From: Stomorhina lunata
Taxonomy: Eukaryota; Arthropoda; Insecta; Diptera; Rhiniidae
Assembly: GCA_933228675.1 (NCBI GenBank)
Contig: OW121743.1
Coordinates: 108,681,468 to 108,745,467, forward strand
Reading direction: 5' to 3'
Length of the DNA stretch: 64,000 nucleotides
Shown here: piece after piece, positions 34,466 to 47,603 of the stretch
How the letters are laid out: each line of letters opens with the position of its first letter
How positions within the stretch are numbered: the first letter of the stretch is position 1
Notes under the pieces: generated by a model
What the model was told of the DNA's origin: nothing
The model's input: the letters and a program-made list of their open reading frames with translations, nothing else
The model's database searches: none
Made by a program: the position numbers and the translations under genes

Positions 34466-36179
34466 AAATTATCAAAGCTTTATAGTAGGAAATTTGCATA
34501 AAAAATTTGTTTTATATCATTATTTTTCATTTTTGAATAATGAGGTTAGACTTCATTTATTTATATGCTTCGAAAATATATATTTAAAAATTTGACTTTT
34601 AATCTAATCCTAATATTCTTTTCCGGATATCTATAAAACATATACTTAGAATTCCACTGATATTAAACCTTTTTTCATAAATTCTAAAAATTTCCCTATT
34701 TTCACTAAAAATCAAGTCATGCAGTTGTTGTTTTAATAAGGTGGGCGTCAAATCTACTTCTACACTTTAGTACCTAACAACCACTGAGATATAATGTGCT
34801 GCTTATTATTTTTATATATCATGATATTGCTGTTTTATCTAGTTGATGTTGTTGGTATTATAGTATTTATTTCCTCTTCCTTCCTTCGATTAAAAGAGAT
34901 GATCATGATGATGATGACTCTGCCACAATTCCAAAAACGAAAAATAATAATAATAAAGAAAACAAGTCTTTATATTGTGGTTGTCATTATTTAGCGATAA
35001 GAAATGGTTTTGTGGAATCTTTTAAACAGCAAAAAGCATCATCTTCCTCACCATCACCAGCAACGAGAGCAGCATCTTAATTCATTCTTCAACAAAGCTG
35101 CCAACAACCAACAAACAAACAGCAGCAGAAGCAGCATCAAGTGTTTTGCAAAACCATTTGCGGTTTTTACTTCATTTCAGTTTTGTTTGTTTTTTGCTTT
35201 AAATGCACATTTGGTGCTTTCGTTGCCATAAAATTTGCAGCTTCTGTGGCATTTAAATATTTTAATTTTCTTTAAAATACATTTGTCATTCTTTTGCTTA
35301 TCTTAAAAATGCCAAAATTATCAAAAGAACAATTTTAAATTACGCAAAAGCTGTCGATTAGGAGAATTCAATTGGCCAGCAAATAACACCATTAACCTGC
35401 CATTATGGCAGACTAAGCCAACAACCAGGCAAGAACATATAAAGATGAAAACTAAAATAAGTAATTTAGTACCCATTCCGTACGTGTATGGCCGGTTTGT
35501 ATGACTTTGTGATTTGGACTTGCTGGTTGGTTGGTTAGGCTAGTGCGTAAATAAAACAAAGTTGGCTGAAAAATTATAAAAGAATTTTTCAAATATCTTT
35601 ATTTCTAATTTCTCTGTTTGTGCAAAAAGACACATACGTACAAAAGTATGCCAGGCCATGCCAACACGATTGGTATACTGGACTCAGAAACGCAAATGCG
35701 TTACAGGGAACAACATAAAAAATATATGGTGTTAATTAGCTGAATATAAAATACTACTTTTCTTATTACTGAACACCTGAATTTCTACTGCTGGTACTAT
35801 TTGTTTTACATGAAAAAAAACACACTTTTTATTTGGGTTCTTTTTTATTTTTACTTTTGCTATTTTGTTGGACAATTTCAGTATAATTTTAATTAAGTAA
35901 GTGCAGGCAGTAGTAATATCTTGATTTCTTTTCAAATGTATCTTCTCAGACAGACTTTAAAATAACCTGGATACTTCATAGATTATTGCCCGCATGTTAA
36001 GTTATTTGACTGATTGGTAACACATTTTTATGCATATAATATACTTTTGTAGGTTCAAGTTCTTGTGGTCTTGTGGAAAGACTTTCCCTTGTTTGATAGT
36101 TAAACACAATCAACGCCTTAGCAATAGCTTTTAGTTTAAAAAAAAAACTATGAGATATTAACATTTACATACATATATT
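34466..36179. other. Unique DNA, no gene found
   Basis: A relatively GC-rich stretch at about 34900-35240 contains CAGCAA/CATCAT runs. Frames at 34794-34994 and 35004-35231 are low-complexity (His/Gln/Ser) without a domain, typical of fly non-coding DNA. A minus frame at 35732-35935 is not supported. Nothing else recognised. Confidence 0.4.
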
Positions 36180-36547
36180 TTTTGCACTTGGATCCCAATT
36201 TGTTACAATAACTTATTTTTGAAATATATATTTTTTTTAAAAAATGTTAATGGGGACAACATTTCCTAACCGTGTTAGTTAGGCTAATTATTAGAAGGGG
36301 TATCCCTAATTCTAGACTGATTGAAAGCCGCGCATTATATCTTATTTGCTAGACAAAGTAAATGCGAATTATAGTGTCTTTGCAAAATATCAAAATAAAG
36401 CGTAGATACAGAATTAAATATACAATACTTTTGTTGCTGCTTTTGTAACAACTAAAGTCAAAAGCTTTGTAAAGGGGATTCAAAATAGATTAAAATAAAT
36501 AAAAGTTTATTTATTAAAAGGTTTTTTTATAAAAAAAAAAATAAAGA
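36180..36547 (+). mobile_element. Module R copy 2, directly before module L
   Basis: Starts TTGCACTTGGATCCCAATTT and continues with AATGGGGACAACATTTCC, GGGTATCCCTAATTCTAGAC, GACAAAGTAAATGCGAATTA, TAGTGTCTTTGCAAAATATC and AAAATAAAGCG. Unlike copy 1 it is followed, after about 100 bp, by module L rather than by monomers, so R-L can be contiguous. Confidence 0.83.
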
Positions 36548-36904
36548 ATATCACCAGGAGTAGACAGCCCATACCACCAGAAGCTGATGAATTTTTTTAA
36601 TCTTCATAAATACCAAGATCATTAATAAAACTCTTGAAAATGAGTACTAAAATCATTCAGTTGTAATTTGGATGTTAATAGAGAAACGATAAAAACAAAA
36701 TAGGCAAGAAACAAATCAAAATCCAATTTATAGCAACGAAATATATGGTTCGAGAGAACAAAGAAATATAATCTCGTACATTGTTGCCATGTTATTATTA
36801 TTTTTTTAAACATTATAAGTATTTTGTAACTATTGGTAATATTTTTCAAAAAAAAAAAAATAAATTTTAATATTAAACAATTTAATTTTTTTTTTGGATA
36901 TTTT
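36548..36904 (+). mobile_element. Module L copy 2
   Basis: Contains the full landmark series: ACAGCCCATACCACCAGAAG, GATCATTAATAAAACTCTTG, AATCATTCAGTTGTAATTTG, AAATCAAAATCCAATTTATA, ATATATGGTTCGAGAGAACA, ATTGTTGCCATG and AATATTAAACAATTTAATTT. It passes straight into the 30-bp array at 36905. The minus-strand 116-residue frame (36622-36972) is not conserved in other copies. Confidence 0.85.
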
Positions 36905-38042
36905 CGATCCAAAATTTTTTTTATAGAAAAAGGTTTAATAAAAATATTTTTCTTTGGAAAATTGTGGAACATTTTTCGATAATTTTTTTTTCTGTAAATA
37001 ATTCCGAAAAAAATATTGTTATATCAAAAAATTTTCAAATCTTCTATAGAAAAATTTTTGAGAAAAAAATTTTCTTTAGAAAAATTTTTATAAAAAAATT
37101 TCTGATAAAAAAATTTTCTATAGAAAAATTTTTGATAAAAAATTTTTCTATAGAAAAATTTTTGTTAAAAAAATTTTTGATCAAAAATTTTTGTTAAAAA
37201 AATTTTTGATCAAAAATTTTCGATAGCAAAATTTTTAATAAAAAAAATTTTCAATAGAAAAATATTTGATACAAAATTTTCTCTAGAAAAATATTTGTAA
37301 AAAATTTTTTATGGAAAAATTGTTGATAAAAAAAATTTCTCTAGAAAAATATTTGTAAGAAAATTTTTTATGGAAAAATTGTTGATAAAAAAATTTTCTG
37401 TAGAAAAATATTTGTAAGAAAATTTTTTATGGAAAAATTTTTGATAAAAAAATTTTCTTTTTAAAAATTTTGATAAAAAAATTTTCTATGGAAAAATTTT
37501 TGATAAAAAAAATTTTCTATTGAAAAATTGAATTGAAAAAATTTTCTTTAAACATTTTTGAAAAAATTTTCAATAGAAAAATTTTTGATAAAAAAAAAAT
37601 TTCTATTAAAAATTTTTGACAAACAAAATTTCTTAGAAAAATTTTTTTAAAAAAATTTGCTCTAGAAAAAGATTTGTAAGAAAATTTTTTATGGAACAAT
37701 TTTTGATTAAAAAATTTTTAATGAAAAAAATTTCTATAGAAAATTTTTGATGTGAAAATTTTCTATAGAAAAATTTTTGATAAAAAAATTTTCTTTTGAA
37801 AAATTTTTGATAAAAAAATTTTCTATGGAAAAATTTTTGATAAAAAAATTTTCTATGGAAAAATTTTTGATAAAAAAATTTTCTATAGAAAAATTTTTGA
37901 TAAAAAAAATTTCTATAGAAAAATCGAATACTTTTTCCTTTTGAAAAAATTTTCTTTAGAAAAATTTTTGGTAAAAAAAAATTTCAATAGAAAAATTTTT
38001 GATAAAAAAAATTTCTATAGAAAAATTTTTGATAAAAAAATC
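36905..38042. repeat. Tandem array, 30-bp TTTTTGATAAAAAAATTTTC monomer (array 7)
   Basis: About 38 units of TTTTTGATAAAAAAATTTTC plus TATAGAAAAA, homogeneous near 37790-37910 and more diverged toward module L. The orientation relative to L is the same as at 9665, 45075 and 59400. The right end stops abruptly without module R. Confidence 0.95.
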
Positions 38043-39589
38043 TGATGTCTCTTATATAAATATATAAGTAGCTATTGAAGATGGTTTCAAACTTAACAAT
38101 TTTTGTTCACAAACAGTTTTAAATATAATTTAAACATTAAAGTTAAAGCCAAAAGTCCAGATTCCTATTTTAGTTATATATATATACCGATTATAACCAA
38201 GTGAAAGTAGTTATTATCATAAGACATCAAACTTTTCGTTGAAGGCAGGAGATTATTCATAAAGATTTACCATTCGTGGTATAGACTTCAGTATTTTCAA
38301 ACCCGAAGAACATCTCAATTATGAAATTTTTTATCGCTCATTCAATTCAAGTCTCCCCCATCATGAAATAAAATATCATTTTTAACCAAGTTTTTTCTTA
38401 GTTGATCTGCTTATTTGAATCAAGTTATTTTAAAGCAAGTTTTGAAAAAATATTTTCTTTGCTAAGTTTTTAAACCTTTTATAAGGGTCCTTGACATTCG
38501 CCTAGAACTTTTAACTATTTTTGTTCTATTCAAACTTCTTGCTATTTGCTTCTGCTTAATTTCTTTATTTGCTTAAGCTCAATTATTTTCTTAGCTATTT
38601 GGCGCTATGTCATCTTAGGCCTGTGAAATGCCGCGATAAGACTTTGTGGATTCTCCTCGAAAATGTCTGCTATGTAAATTGTGCGAACCCAATAATCAAA
38701 GTCATGCATTTTACTTACGATAAGCTCAAGTTAAATGCGCAGCATCTTTGTGATTTTTCTTTCAAGTTTTTAATTTTGCATTTGTAAGATTTTTAAAGTT
38801 TTTTTTTCCTGTTAAGCGAAATCTATCTCTTTTAATTTTATTACAACGACTAAATATTTCGCTTAGTATACGTATTATTAAAGCTTTCCGTACATATGGT
38901 AAGTGTTGTCGTCTTGGCATTGGCTTTAGCTTTTGCGTGCCATTTGCGATATAAAGCTGTCAAGGCGCGCATTTAAATTTCAAGTAACTTTGATAGGGTT
39001 TTACTCAAAATGCTTTATGGTCGTCTTATCATTTGCTGTCTCAATTTTAGCCATGAAATTTGAAATTAAATCCAGAGACTCAGTCGCCTGATTTATACTT
39101 TTAATGTGAGCGTTTCTGTTGTTTAGTAATTTCGTGTTGTTTCCTTTTAACTGTTTTATCACATTCACGAAATTAACATTAGCATTTTTTTAAGAATTGT
39201 TTTTTTTTTTTTAATTTTAATGTATAGAATGAGAGTTTTTGTAGAAAGAACAAATTGAAATTTTAAAAATAAATAAAATGTGTATAGCAAAAACATGTTT
39301 TGTATGAATCGTTTTTAATTAAGTGGTTTTTAGTTTAAATATATTTTTATGCTAAATCCTTCGGGCTATTTGTGTGATAGCTATGTTATATATAAGCAAA
39401 AACATAGTAATAAAATAGCATGTTGTCTTAAATTTTAAATAATAAAACTAGATTTTGTTAATAAGAACACGAAAGATTGAAATCACTTTAATTTTTCCGA
39501 GACATTTTTATGTTATAAATATAAAGTTACTACAAAAAGTTTAAATAACATACAAAATTATATCGTTAATCATAAAAAATTTTACATAA
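38043..39589. other. Unique DNA, no gene found
   Basis: The region has somewhat higher GC near 38560-39060. The 72-residue frame at 38569-38787 has Cys residues but no recognisable domain. A GTAAGT donor-like site on the minus strand near 38717 lacks a usable acceptor. Not called. Confidence 0.4.
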
Positions 39590-39925
39590 ACATATTGTGC
39601 TAGGATTCCATTTAGTTATATTTATTATTACAATTAACAGTTTTTTTTATTAAACTAATGAATAATTGTGGGAACAACCTTAGTTAGGCCATCATTCTCA
39701 GGAGGGTCCCTTATTTTAGATAAATATAAAAAAATCTAATTTGCAAGACAAAATAAATACGAATTATAGTGTCTATGGAAAATATCAAAATAGCCACAGA
39801 ACATTTTTCAATTTTATCCTCTAAGTTTCCCATACTTTTGCTGTTGCTTTTTAGTTTACAAAAGAATTAAAGAATTAATAAAAATTTACTTGAAAAACTT
39901 GGTACAGGTGCAGCCGAATCTACTA
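39590..39925 (+). mobile_element. Module R copy 3
   Basis: Diverged copy: ATTGTGCTAGGATTCCATTT, GGGAACAACCTTAGTTAGGC, GACAAAATAAATACGAATTA, TAGTGTCTATGGAAAATATC and AACATTTTTCAATTTTATCC. Its end, GGTACAGGTGCAGCC, resembles the start of module L as seen at 59790 (minus), which supports R and L being neighbours in the ancestral element. Confidence 0.78.
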
Positions 39926-40384
39926 AAAGGATTTTTCTAAAAAAATTGAAAGATATCATACATATTATTATGATAAGTAAGAAAGCTTTACATAAGTGGA
40001 TTGAACGAAAATATGTTATTTTTATAAAAATTGTCTTAGGAAATCCTTAATTAGAAGAATTAAAAAACAAAACAAAACATAATTCGAAAATTAGTATATC
40101 ATGTAGAAAGGCCCTATCACACTCTTTTTTCGAAATTGTATTTTTTTATGAGTCCAATGGATTTTACGCAAATACACCTCTTCACAAAAATTTAAGGCAA
40201 TTTTAACAAAATTAGCGATTATTTAAGCTATTTTCTAAAAAGCCCTAATTTATTTCTAAAAAAAAAATATTTTTTTTAAAAGCCCTATCTAGCTAAAATA
40301 GGTGTTGAGTCATCAAAATAATAGTAGACAACTTTCGAATTTTAAAGCTTTCGGTTGGATGTATAATGATTTCTAATATTAATA
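39926..40384. other. Unique AT-rich DNA
   Basis: No gene or recognisable repeat, apart from an isolated ATAAGTAAGAAAGC near 39973 that resembles the mini-me-type repeat edge. Confidence 0.4.
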
Positions 40385-41490
40385 TTTTGTAGACAACATT
40401 TTTTGGATAGAAAACTTTCAATATCAGAAGCTTTTCTATAGAAAACGTTTAATATCTAAAGCATTCTACTTAAAACTTTCCACATCAAAATCTTTCCATA
40501 AAAAACTGTCATTATTTATCTATAGTTTTCTTATATACAAATTTCGATGTTTTCTATATTAAACTTTCGATATCGAAATAATCTTAAGTATATAAAATAT
40601 TTGTCGTAAAAATATTTCAGATAGAAAACTTTTCACATAGAACTCTTCTATAGAAAAATTTCAGTATCCAAAGCTTTCTAAAAAACTTTCGATGTCGAAA
40701 GGATTTCTATAATAAACTTTCGATGTCGAAAGATTTCTAATATAAAACTTTCAATAGCACTCTTGATATAAAAAGCTATTAACTTAAAACATTCCATATC
40801 GAAAGCTTAAAAGAAAGCTTTCCTATACAGAACTTTCGATATCGAAAGGTTTTCTCAAATAATCTCTTGATATTGAAAGATTTTTTATAGAAAACTTTCG
40901 ACACAAACGATTTCTTATATAAAATGTTTGTCGCCAAAATATTTTGGATTGAAAACCTTTTATTTCAACAGATTTCCAAAAGGTTACTTTTAATAACCAA
41001 AGCATTCTACTAAAAATATTTCATTTCAAGAGCTCTCCCAAAGATTTTTAAAGATTTCCTATCGATGTCGAAAGGCTTCCTAAAATAAACTTTAGATATC
41101 GAATGATGTATCGAAAGCTTTTCTATGGAAAGAATACTTTTGTATCGAAAAATTTCTTACAGAAAACTTTTACTATCGAAAGATTTCCTGTAGAAAGCAT
41201 TCGCTATCGAAAGTTTTCCAAACGAATAAATTCGCTATTGAAAGCTTTTACAGAAAACTTACAAAAAATGTTAGTACGCAAATTTTTAATATCAAAAATT
41301 TTTTTATAAAAACTAAGAAATTTATCTAATAATAATGACAATTTTATTCTTATTTATTGTTCATAAAATTATTATAAAAACTTGAAAGTTTTAATAGTTT
41401 AAAATTTCGATCAAATTTTTAATATAGAAAAATTTTAAATGCAAATTTTTAATATCGAAACATTTTATATACAAATTTTTCATATATAAA
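40385..41490. repeat. Diverged array with TTTCGATATCGAAAG palindromic monomers (array 8)
   Basis: Irregular units of about 30 bp with AACTTTCGATATCGAAAG plus ATTTCTATAGA. CTTTCGATATCGAAAG is a perfect 16-bp palindrome. Less AT-extreme than the other arrays and strongly diverged, so probably old. It fades into TTTTAATATAGAAAAATTTT units by 41490. Confidence 0.85.
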
Positions 41491-43859
41491 AATTTTCGAT
41501 TTTTATTAATGGGGTAATATGGGCAAATTTTAATATTACTTAGTTCATTGATTTCAGTACCTACAAGTTATATCTTTTCTGAACTTTATTCACTTAATTG
41601 TGTCTTTATAAATCCAAAATTTCTTTTCAGAGAAAGAGCTGCTACCCCAAATTTCGTTCCGATTTAGATCTACCAAGGATATTGTTTGTATAGAGATATC
41701 ATGAAACTACTCTACACAGAATTTAGTTGTTCTGACTGTTATAATTTAAAATTTATAAGTGTTTTCCGAGGTTACAAGATGAATTTATATGTAGATGTAG
41801 ATGAATTTTTCCTAATTTAAATTTTTGTAAGAAATCAGGAACAATTTCTTTACATTTTGTTGCTTCAGATTTTTTCGTTTAGGATCTATCATGCCTTCCG
41901 ACGGAGGATTACACATACCGTTTAACGATTTGTAATTGATTTTTGCAATTTGCCTTTTACTGATGGAATGATGAAGAATAAAAATATCGACCTTTTTTAC
42001 TAAATTAGTCATATAGAGTTTTCGCCGATTTATATAGGGTCATGAAGAAATCAAACCTAATTCCGGGAGTATAGTTCAATATACACCCACCTATTTTGTT
42101 GTAGAGCATTAAAAGTAATTCCGTCTGCTATACAAATCTATAAAATTTTAAAAACCTTTCTAAACACAATGCTCTCTCTAACTCCCATAAAATCATAATT
42201 TTTTTAACAACAAAAAAACCTTCAAAATAAATATTTCTGAAGTCTTAAGCTCACGATTTGTTTGTTTTATCTTTTATTCTTCCAATTTAATACACTTATG
42301 AAATGATGACAGTTGCTGTGATTTTCGAAAAAAGCAGAAGCAGTCGGGCGGTAATGCATGCACATGCATCGATGTTGACTTATGTTATGGATTTCTTTTT
42401 TCAGACACTTTCAAAAATTTCCCCCTTTACCTTTCTCTAAGCTACCAAACCATTGTACTTTGTATTTGAATTTGACATTCAAACGTGAGTGGTGTTAGAC
42501 TAAAAAAAAGGTGTTCAAACGGTGTAGACAATGAAAGCATCAAAGTGTTAATGTCAATATTGACAAAACCACTAAACATGATCATACGAAAAAATCATAT
42601 TGTACATGAAATGTAACAAAGTAGAGATACAACGAAATTTTAAGAAAATATGATGGAGAAATGCATACAATGCTACTGTGTGTGTTTGTTGTGTACCCGC
42701 CAACAATCAGCAGCAGCAACAACAACTACAACAACATCAAATCCGTTACTGCAATTGGAGACAATTTTGATGAAAACTATTGTTGCAACGACGGCTAGAG
42801 CTAGAGCCACAGAACCAGAGTCAAGAGACACTTGACAACCTGCAAATTAGAATCAATAACAAATGTGATTCTTTACTTTTTTCAATTCTTCTACTACCTC
42901 AGCTGAGTGTCAATGGCTGGCTTTCGACTGTTGGTAATGTTAAAGGTTTTTCATCGCTTAAATTTTTTCGTCATGTCATTTTGTAATCTACTTGATTTTT
43001 GTTGTTTTCGAAAGTCACTATTTTCGTTAAGATGAATAACAAACGCAATTTGCTACGTCGCCATCATTGTTTGTTTCCTAATCAGCACAACACGATTGTT
43101 GTTGTTGATTTTAGTCGAACAGGAGAGGAACAAAATACAACAATAAAATACAACAAAACGAAAAAATCTTAAACTTAAATAAAAATGTAGAATAAAACAC
43201 CAATTCAATGTTTTGAGCTTCGTTAACCATTGGCATTTCATGCACTGAGAGAAATGTTTTGAAATTTCCGGTTATAGTAATCTAAAATATTTTCTTAAGA
43301 AAATACGATTATGTAATGACGATATCTTCAGTTGATGTAACGGGAAAGTGGAGGATAATTTTCACTTTCTCTGTTAATGTGCTTCATTGTCATAGCATCG
43401 ATTGTAATGTTTTGATTAAGGGGAGTAGATCCTATAAAAAAGTTAACAAAGTCATAAGTTGAAGACTTACAGTGAAAGTAAATACAAATAATAATGGACG
43501 ATTATACATACCCCTAAGGATCACTCTGGATCAAACATATGGTCATATGAACCCTTCCCATAACTCTGTGAGATTTTCTCTTTAATTCTACCTAAAATCA
43601 GACGATCATGGGTATTAATGAAATCGGTTATAAGGTTGAATGGGGAGCCTATTCCAAAGGAACTATGAACTCAAACTCTTAAATTTATTCCCCTAAAAGA
43701 TAGTTTTGTTTCATACCACACATTTTCATGTTTAATAATAGTAAAAAAAATTCCTTTTTACACTACCGATGCTCAATGAAGCACAAAGAGGCACAAAGAG
43801 AACAAAAATATCGTAGGCAGAGTTGCCGGTTTTTATACATTTAACAAAAATAGGTATTT
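41491..43859. other. Unique DNA, no gene called
   Basis: The 42640-42990 stretch holds CAGCAACAACAACTACAACA-type repeats and two overlapping plus-strand frames (42650-42835 and 42780-42986), one of them with a coiled-coil-like LQRRLELEPQNQSQETLDNL run. No splice signals or start context supports them. The minus frame at 41812-42012 lacks motifs. The rest is unrecognised. Confidence 0.4.
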
Positions 43860-45077
43860 TTCAAATTTTTTTATCTAAAATTTTTCTACATAAGTTTTTT
43901 GTAATTTTTCTATAGAACATTTTTTTTTTTCAAAATTTTTCAATAGAAAATTTTTTTATCAAAATTTTTTTATCAAAAATTTTTCTAATTAGAAGTTTTT
44001 CTTTAGAAAATTTTTTCATCAAAAGTTTTTCTATAAAAAATTTTTTTATCAAGAATTTTTTTATAGAATATTTAAAAAAAAATTCTGAAGAAAATAAAAA
44101 ATTTTGTAGAACATTTTTTTATAGAAAAATTTCTATTTAAAATTTTTCTACAGAAAAATTTCTACCTAAAATTTTTATAATGAAAAATATTTCTATCGAA
44201 AATAAATAAACTATAAAAAACTTTTTCTATGGAAAAAATTTTTTTTTGAGAAAATTTTTCTGTAGAATTTTTTTTTAACTTTTGTGTAGAAAATTTTTCT
44301 ATAAAAAATTTATTTTTGGGAAAACTTTTTATAAAAAATTTATTTTTGGGAAAATTTTTCTACAGAAAAAATTTTTTGAGAAAATTTTTCTATAGAAAAA
44401 ATTTTTTGAGAACATTTTTCTATAGATTTTTTTTGAGAAAATTTTTGTTTGAGAAAATTTTTCTATAGAATAATTTTTTTTGAGAAAATTTTTCTATAGA
44501 AAAAATTTTTTTTTGAGAAAATTTTTCTATAGAAAAAATTTTTTTTTTAGAAAATTTTTCTATAGAAAAAGTTTTTTTTTTAGAAAATTTTCCTATAGAA
44601 AAAATTTTTTTTGAGAAAATTTTTCTATAGAAATTTTTTTTTTTTTGAGAAAATTTTTCTATAGAAAATTTTTTTTTTTGAGAAAATTTGTCTATAGAAA
44701 CATTTTTTTTGAGAAAATTTTTCTATAGAAAAATTTTTTTTGAGAAAATTTTTCTATAGAAAATTTTTTTATGAAAAAATTTTTTTTGAGAAAATTTTTC
44801 TATAGAAAATTTTTTTTTGAGAAAATTTTTCTATAGAAAAATTTTTTTTGAGAAAATTTTTCTATAAAAAAATTTTTCTATGGAAAACTATATTTTTTTT
44901 TAAATTTTCACAGAAAAATATTTTTATCGAAAAATTTTTTTTTTTTAAATAATTTTTATCGAAATTTTTGTTTTAAATAATTTTTATCCAAAAAATGTCC
45001 AAAGAAATATTTTTATCAAAAATTTTTCTAGTAAAGAAATGTTTATATCGATAATATCGAAAAAATATTTTTTTATC
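43860..45077. repeat. Tandem array, TTTTTGAGAAAATTTTTCTATAG monomer (array 9)
   Basis: About 40 units of TTTTTTGAGAAAATTTTTC plus TATAGAAAAA, 29-34 bp long because of variable T and A runs. It directly abuts module L copy 3 on its right, in the same relative orientation as the other L copies (in the minus sense, L then array). Confidence 0.95.
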
Positions 45078-45470
45078 TAAAAAATATAAAAATCTAAAAT
45101 TGTTTAATATTATATTTTATTTCTGTTTCGAAAAATATTCCAAATTTGGTTAGATTTATTTCAAACAATGTTCACAAAAATAATAATGTAGTGACAACAA
45201 TGTTCAAGATTATATTTCTTTGTTTTTCGAACCATGTATTTTGTTGCTATAAATTTGATTTTGGTTTCGTTTCATGGGTATTTTGTTTTTGTATTTTTTT
45301 TAACAAAGCGGCACCAACCGACTTTGCTAACATTCAAATTCCAAAAAAATGCTTAATATTGCCATTTTCACGAGTTTTATTAATGATCGTAATATTTACA
45401 AAAATTACAAAAAGTCTTCGGCTTCTGGTGCTATAAGCTCCCTACGCCTGCTTATAAGCAACATGTCATA
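45078..45470 (-). mobile_element. Module L copy 3 (minus)
   Basis: The complement of copies 1 and 2: AATTGTTTAATATTATATTT, TTTCTGTTTCGAAAAATATT, GACAACAATGTTCAAGATTA, TTTGTTGCTATAAATTTGAT, AAAGCGGCACCAACCGACTT and ACGAGTTTTATTAATGATCG, ending in CTTCGGCTTCTGGTGCTATA. The 96-residue plus frame (45146-45436) is not kept in the other copies, so it is not a gene. Confidence 0.87.
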
Positions 45471-47280
45471 ATGGTAAAACTGAAAATGATAGGAACCTAA
45501 AATTAATATCAGTTTATATTTAAATTTCATAGAATGACTTTGTATAATTCCAATATTTTTAACCAAGCTCACTTTAATGATGACATGAAAGGGTTAAAAT
45601 GATTAAAATGTAAAAAATTTAAAGTCAGCTAAATTTTTACGGTATTTTGGTATTTTTCAGAATTTTGTGTTTCGAAAAGATAACTTTAAATATTGGCCAA
45701 TTCGATCCCTTTTAGTTTCTTATGGGGTTTTGTACTTTAGAAGTTAAAATCAATTTCGAGTTTAATTACAATCTGTCATGGTGTTTGGTCGTAATGAAAA
45801 CACAAACAATGAAGTCCATGTCGAGAAAATAAAGTGCAGGTTAATATTACATTTCTTGAATAAAGAAAAAAACAAAAAAAAAAAAATAAAACATCGAACA
45901 AAAAATCTAAAAAATTTAACCTATCCGAAGACCGAGCTCAATAATACTAATTAATACACAGTTTTTGTTCAAATAATATCCTAATTTTTCTCTTAGTGTA
46001 CATTAAACTGCAAGTTTTGTAAATATGCTGTTACCGTTGTTATACTCTAGAGATGATAGCCTTTTCATTTAAGCCAAGATATTTTCTTGAACAGTTGTTG
46101 TCAAAATACAAACACACAGGTCTTGCACTCTGGTCGCAACATTTTTAAGACAGGTGATGATGATAATGATGGCTCTACTTTAAGAAATAAATACAGCAGG
46201 AGATCTGACAACACAACAGAATCCTCAAGAAATGTTGAATCAACAATTTAACAAAAACTACGAATAAGTAAGAAAATATAAAAAAATAAATAAACACAAA
46301 ATCTGACGATGTTAAAACTAAATTGTATGTGATTGTTGTTTATTTTTGTTAAAGCAATCAAAAATTTTTGTATTTTCATCATAAAAGAAACAAAAGTCGT
46401 AACAGTAGCCAGTCCATCGATTATTGCAGTTAAAATAAACGAAACCAAACGGCCAGCATCAATAATGAAACAAAAAATATTTTATATATATGAAAAAAGA
46501 TTATTGTTAATTTTATTACCGAAAAAAACAACAAAAACTAACTCTTCAAATCGTGTCTTAATACAATAAATATAGAAAACAAAAACCTAAAACAGTAACA
46601 AACAAAATTATTTTCATTTAAGCCTTTAGCCATTGGATAAGTCTCATTCACTCATGCATGCATGTACGACCATGGATGTGGTGAGACAATAAATGAACAT
46701 TCATTTCCTTTTTTCTTCACTTGAGCTTTTGTTATTTTTTTAGAAAAAGTTTTTTTTTTCCACAAAAAAGTAAAATTAAACACTTTCACGCTTAGCCCAA
46801 GTATTAAAATAATGTCGGTTTTGTGTTTTTTTTTGACTTAACAATTGCTCACCCAGAAAAAAAATGTGGTCTTATTAAGATTAAGCTTTAACCTCTTTTA
46901 GAGTGTCCAATTTAACAATAAAATCTAATTAAAGCGTTTTTTCTATTTGGTTCATAATTATGACAATTACTCGGCTTTGGGGAATGTTTAAGAAAAATGT
47001 GGTGAAAATCTATGTTATAAGCAAAATGTGACCCAGTTTAATCATGGATTGACTTTGTATTTCAAGTTGAAATTTTCAACCACAATCATTGAACACACAT
47101 TTTTGTTGTGTGGTTATAGGTAAAATTTTTTGGGGTTTTGAAAAAGTCAATTCTATTGTGCAAAGAAATTTTGTTTTATTTTCATAGGTTGCAATGCCAC
47201 ACAAAATTAAAATGCAGTTTTGAGTGCTGTTAATAAATATTTAAGTTCTTTAATTCAATGCTTTTGTTATAAAAAGTCTT
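45471..47280. other. Unique DNA, no gene found
   Basis: Overlapping opposite-strand frames at 46248-46448 and 46333-46569 have no recognisable domains. Nothing else recognised. Confidence 0.4.
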
Positions 47281-47533
47281 CCCAGTAAAACTTTTCATTA
47301 CCAAATAATGAGTTAAACAGTTAAACTATTGAACACGAACTACTTACTCATTCACTGTTTAAGTCATTACATTAACATGGGGATGTCATTGGAGGCAAGT
47401 ACTTACCAATTGCAGAAAAGTAATGACTTGGGTAAGCAATTTGAAAGCAACAACAACAACAGCAAAAAACTTTTTTGTTGTTGTTTTATTAAAAACACAT
47501 ATTTTTAAACGAAATACAAAATTTTTTTATGAT

Positions 47534-47603
47534 CCCATGGGGGCTCGAACCTAGACCCTCCGACTGCTAGGCAGAGACACTTCCACTGAGCTACTTCATA
47601 TGT
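47534..47603 (-). pseudogene. tRNA-like segment (A and B boxes, no folding acceptor)
   Basis: On the minus strand the A-box-like TAGCTCAGTGGA (47582-47593) is followed by the B-box GGTTCGAGCCC (47541-47551), with plausible spacing. The expected acceptor halves do not pair, so it is not a functional tRNA. It could be a degenerate tRNA or a SINE head carried inside the TIR element. Confidence 0.55.

Noticed and set aside
36622..36972. 116-residue minus-strand frame over module L
   Set aside because: Not conserved in L copies at 9358, 45078 or 59405.
42650..42986. CAG/CAA-rich frames with coiled-coil-like stretch
   Set aside because: Low-complexity CAACAA repeats and a frame change between the two parts; no splice or start evidence.
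45146..45436. 96-residue frame over module L copy 3
   Set aside because: Same sequence as other L copies, where it is interrupted; no recognisable domain.
47534..47603. Functional tRNA gene
   Set aside because: A and B boxes are present but the acceptor arms do not pair.
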